Shown here: piece by piece, positions 4,799 to 6,254 of the stretch
Position numbering within the stretch: the stretch's first letter is position 1
Layout: each line of letters opens with the position of its first letter
Assembly (NCBI GenBank): GCA_030598625.1
Contig: JAUVPO010000117.1
Span: forward strand, 1-6,254
Reading direction: 5' to 3'
Source: Deferribacteres bacterium
GTDB taxonomy: Bacteria; Nitrospirota; Thermodesulfovibrionia; UBA6902
Length of the DNA: 6,254 nucleotides
Program-made: the position numbers and the translations under genes
Notes under the pieces: model-generated
Database searches by the model: none
What the model was told of the DNA's origin: nothing
The model's input: only the letters and a program-made list of their open reading frames with translations

Positions 4799-5425
4799 TT
4801 AAACGCCTGATGCGCCTTTACCTCCAAAAAATCTCATATCAATCCAGTTGAAAAATCCCATGAGAAGACCAACAGCCAGAAAGCCTCCTGTCGGCAGGAT
4901 CATAATAAGTAATGGGTTCCCTGAGATTATAGAATACCCGAACAATTCTCCCTTGCCCAAAAGCTCCCTGAAAAAGCTGATTACCAGCATGGCCAGCAAA
5001 AAGCCGATCCCCATACCAAGACCGTCACAAACTGAAGAAACGACCTTGTTTTTATTTGCAAAGACCTCCGCCCTCGCAAATATCGACGCGAATGCGACTA
5101 TTATCTGAATGTACAAACCTATTTCTTTATATATGGGCCTCGCATAAGTCGCCATCAACAGGTCAATGATAGTGACATATCCCGCAATTATAAGCATGAA
5201 TATCGGGATGCGGATTTTGGGATGAATAAAATTCCTCATTAATGAAACAGTGGCATTGACCATTGTCTGAACGAACACGACCGCTATTCCAAGGGCCATG
5301 CCGTTCTTCATGCCGTTAGTAACGGCAATTGAGGGGCATAAGCTGATTGCCATACGGAATATCGTATTTTCCCCGAACATTCCGTTTTTTATTAATTCCC
5401 AGTTGGTTTTCGGTTTTAGACTCAT
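4799..5425 (-). CDS. rnfE: Rnf complex membrane subunit RnfE, lacking one usual cysteine
   Basis: RnfE is the second core membrane subunit of Rnf, homologous to NqrD. The product is 208 residues, normal for the family, with about six membrane helices. MAISLCPSIAVTNGMKNG (25-42) carries the conserved Cys30, and ARAEVFANKNK (117-127), FFRELLGKG (151-159) and LPTGGFLAVGLLMGFFNW (177-194) are family blocks. The second family cysteine, usually seen as VNCIILGRAE, is absent: the segment reads AFASIFARAE (111-120), and Ala113 (GCG, codon 5087-5089) takes the cysteine position. That cysteine is a [2Fe-2S] ligand in Nqr/Rnf structures. The helix is otherwise intact and in frame. The ATG overlaps the rnfG stop (ATGA) and has the SD GAGGTG 5 nt upstream. 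The stop is TAA. Confidence 0.95.
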   Translation of the reverse strand: MSLKPKTNWELIKNGMFGENTIFRMAISLCPSIAVTNGMKNGMALGIAVVFVQTMVNATVSLMRNFIHPKIRIPIFMLIIAGYVTIIDLLMATYARPIYKEIGLYIQIIVAFASIFARAEVFANKNKVVSSVCDGLGMGIGFLLAMLVISFFRELLGKGELFGYSIISGNPLLIMILPTGGFLAVGLLMGFFNWIDMRFFGGKGASGV

Positions 5426-6066
5426 CCCTGCACCTCATCTGATAATTTCTCTTTCAAAAATTTTACTCCGTTTTTAACTCCATCCTCTGTCACGGCCCGG
5501 CTGGATATTGTCGCGCCTGTTATCGCCTGAATTTTATCCGGCGTTTCCCCTTTTATGACAACAAGATTCTCAGCGCTCCTGCCTTTAAACTGATCAAGGA
5601 AATAATCTTTTTCTATCTCGTCTCCCAGTCCGGGGGTTTCTCCATGACCCAGAATACTTATTTTCTGTACAATGAAGTTATTGTCGACTGATGCAAGCAC
5701 ATGGATATAGCTTGAATAGCCCTTTCCAAATCCTTCAACAATATATCCTATATCCGAGGGACTTATGCACTCCTTTTCCTCTTTCATTTCCCCGGTCTTC
5801 TCATCTTTAATGCTCGTTATCTTTACTTCTCCGCATTTTTGAGCGGCATAATATTCCGCATGTTTTTCATGCGGCTCCCATACTCCCAGTACGGCGATCT
5901 TGTCCGCATCAGGCATCATCAATTTAAGCGCCGCTTCCTTCTCCTCTTTGGCTTTTTGAAACATAATGGGAGATGTCTTGGCATATACAAAGGCCATTAT
6001 CAGTCCGCCGATAACATATATTACAACAAGGTTTACGGTTATCTTTAACATGTCCTTTGCTGTCAT
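5422..6066 (-). CDS. rnfG: Rnf complex flavoprotein subunit RnfG
   Basis: RnfG is a membrane-anchored subunit with its FMN-binding domain on the outer face; it is homologous to NqrC. In this 214-residue product, residues 10-29 form the single anchor helix after a short basic N-terminus, and the FMN-binding domain fills the rest. The TGATISSRAV block (183-192) contains the flavin-attachment motif; Thr186 (codon 5509-5511) would carry covalent FMN through a phosphoester bond. ETPGLGDEI (143-151) and GFGKGYSSY (112-120) are further family blocks; SSY replaces the more usual Gly-rich continuation. A charged segment at 78-100 is bounded by Cys78 and Cys100, which might form a disulfide. ATG 6066 overlaps the rnfD stop (ATGA) and has the SD AAGGAG 8 nt upstream inside rnfD. 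The 3' end overlaps rnfE by ATGA. The stop is TGA. Confidence 0.95.
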   Translation of the reverse strand: MTAKDMLKITVNLVVIYVIGGLIMAFVYAKTSPIMFQKAKEEKEAALKLMMPDADKIAVLGVWEPHEKHAEYYAAQKCGEVKITSIKDEKTGEMKEEKECISPSDIGYIVEGFGKGYSSYIHVLASVDNNFIVQKISILGHGETPGLGDEIEKDYFLDQFKGRSAENLVVIKGETPDKIQAITGATISSRAVTEDGVKNGVKFLKEKLSDEVQG

Positions 6067-6254
6067 TTCGCCTGCTCCTTCTTCTCCTTGACTGCTCCAA
6101 ACATCTTCGATTTCACGCTTCTGTCAATCAACGGCGCGAAGCAGTTCATTAACAATATTGCAAACATCACGCCTTCCGGGAAGCCGCCCTTCAGCCTTAT
6201 CATCATGGTAATCGCGCCACAACCGACCCCGAAAATTATCTGCCCTTTTCTGAT
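6063..6254 (-). CDS. rnfD: Rnf complex membrane subunit RnfD, C-terminal end (partial)
   Basis: Sixty-three C-terminal residues are visible before TGA 6063-6065; the gene continues beyond the right edge. The segment IIFGVGCGAITMMIR, then GGFPEGVMFAILLMNCFAPLID, matches the last membrane helices of RnfD/NqrB (family pattern GxGCGxxTxxIRxxGGxPEGVxFAILLMNxxxPxID). The protein ends in a Lys-rich cytoplasmic tail (KEKKEQAK). The flavin-attachment threonine of RnfD would lie upstream of this window. The stop overlaps the rnfG start by ATGA, indicating translational coupling. This stretch is too short to judge integrity, but family identity is clear. Confidence 0.9.
   Translation of the reverse strand: MRKGQIIFGVGCGAITMMIRLKGGFPEGVMFAILLMNCFAPLIDRSVKSKMFGAVKEKKEQAK

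Overview
The window holds two unrelated blocks: a glycogen/starch phosphorylase gene on the + strand (47-1759), and on the - strand the distal part of an Rnf electron-transport operon followed by two small genes (6254 down to 1770). Base composition is moderate. The Rnf gene order, the long polyferredoxin RnfB and the short-form phosphorylase suggest an anaerobic Gram-negative-type bacterium, plausibly Nitrospirota (Thermodesulfovibrio-like) or a deltaproteobacterial lineage. This placement is inferred from protein style only; there is no marker gene here. UGA, UAA and ATG/SD usage look like the standard code.

Left block: an extended -10 box lies 8 nt before the first possible start of an alpha-glucan phosphorylase. 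The gene is interrupted by one in-frame TGA (341-343). Both halves are in the same frame and together form one apparently complete short-form enzyme of about 570 residues. The TGA is followed directly by ATG.

Right block, read leftwards: the 3' end of rnfD, then rnfG, rnfE, rnfA and rnfB. This is the distal part of the C-D-G-E-A-B order; rnfC and most of rnfD lie beyond the right edge. D/G and G/E overlap by ATGA and E/A are 18 bp apart, so they are tightly coupled. A perfect 11-bp REP-like hairpin sits between rnfA and rnfB. After rnfB come a DsrE-like small sulfur-relay-type protein and a two-helix membrane protein with a HAMP domain and no output domain. The HAMP gene has its own candidate promoter and converges on the phosphorylase with only 10 bp between the stop codons.

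Together RnfA-E/G/B form a membrane complex coupling ferredoxin and NAD(H) redox to ion transport. RnfB is the cytoplasmic ferredoxin-side subunit, RnfG carries covalent FMN, and RnfA/RnfE form the membrane core. The most unusual points are the loss of a normally conserved cysteine in RnfE, a C-terminal 2[4Fe-4S] extension and N-terminal signal-peptide-like segment on RnfB, the in-frame stop in glgP, and the hairpin inside the rnf operon. I found no defence system, CRISPR array, RNA gene or transposase. No stretch longer than 300 bases lacks a gene.
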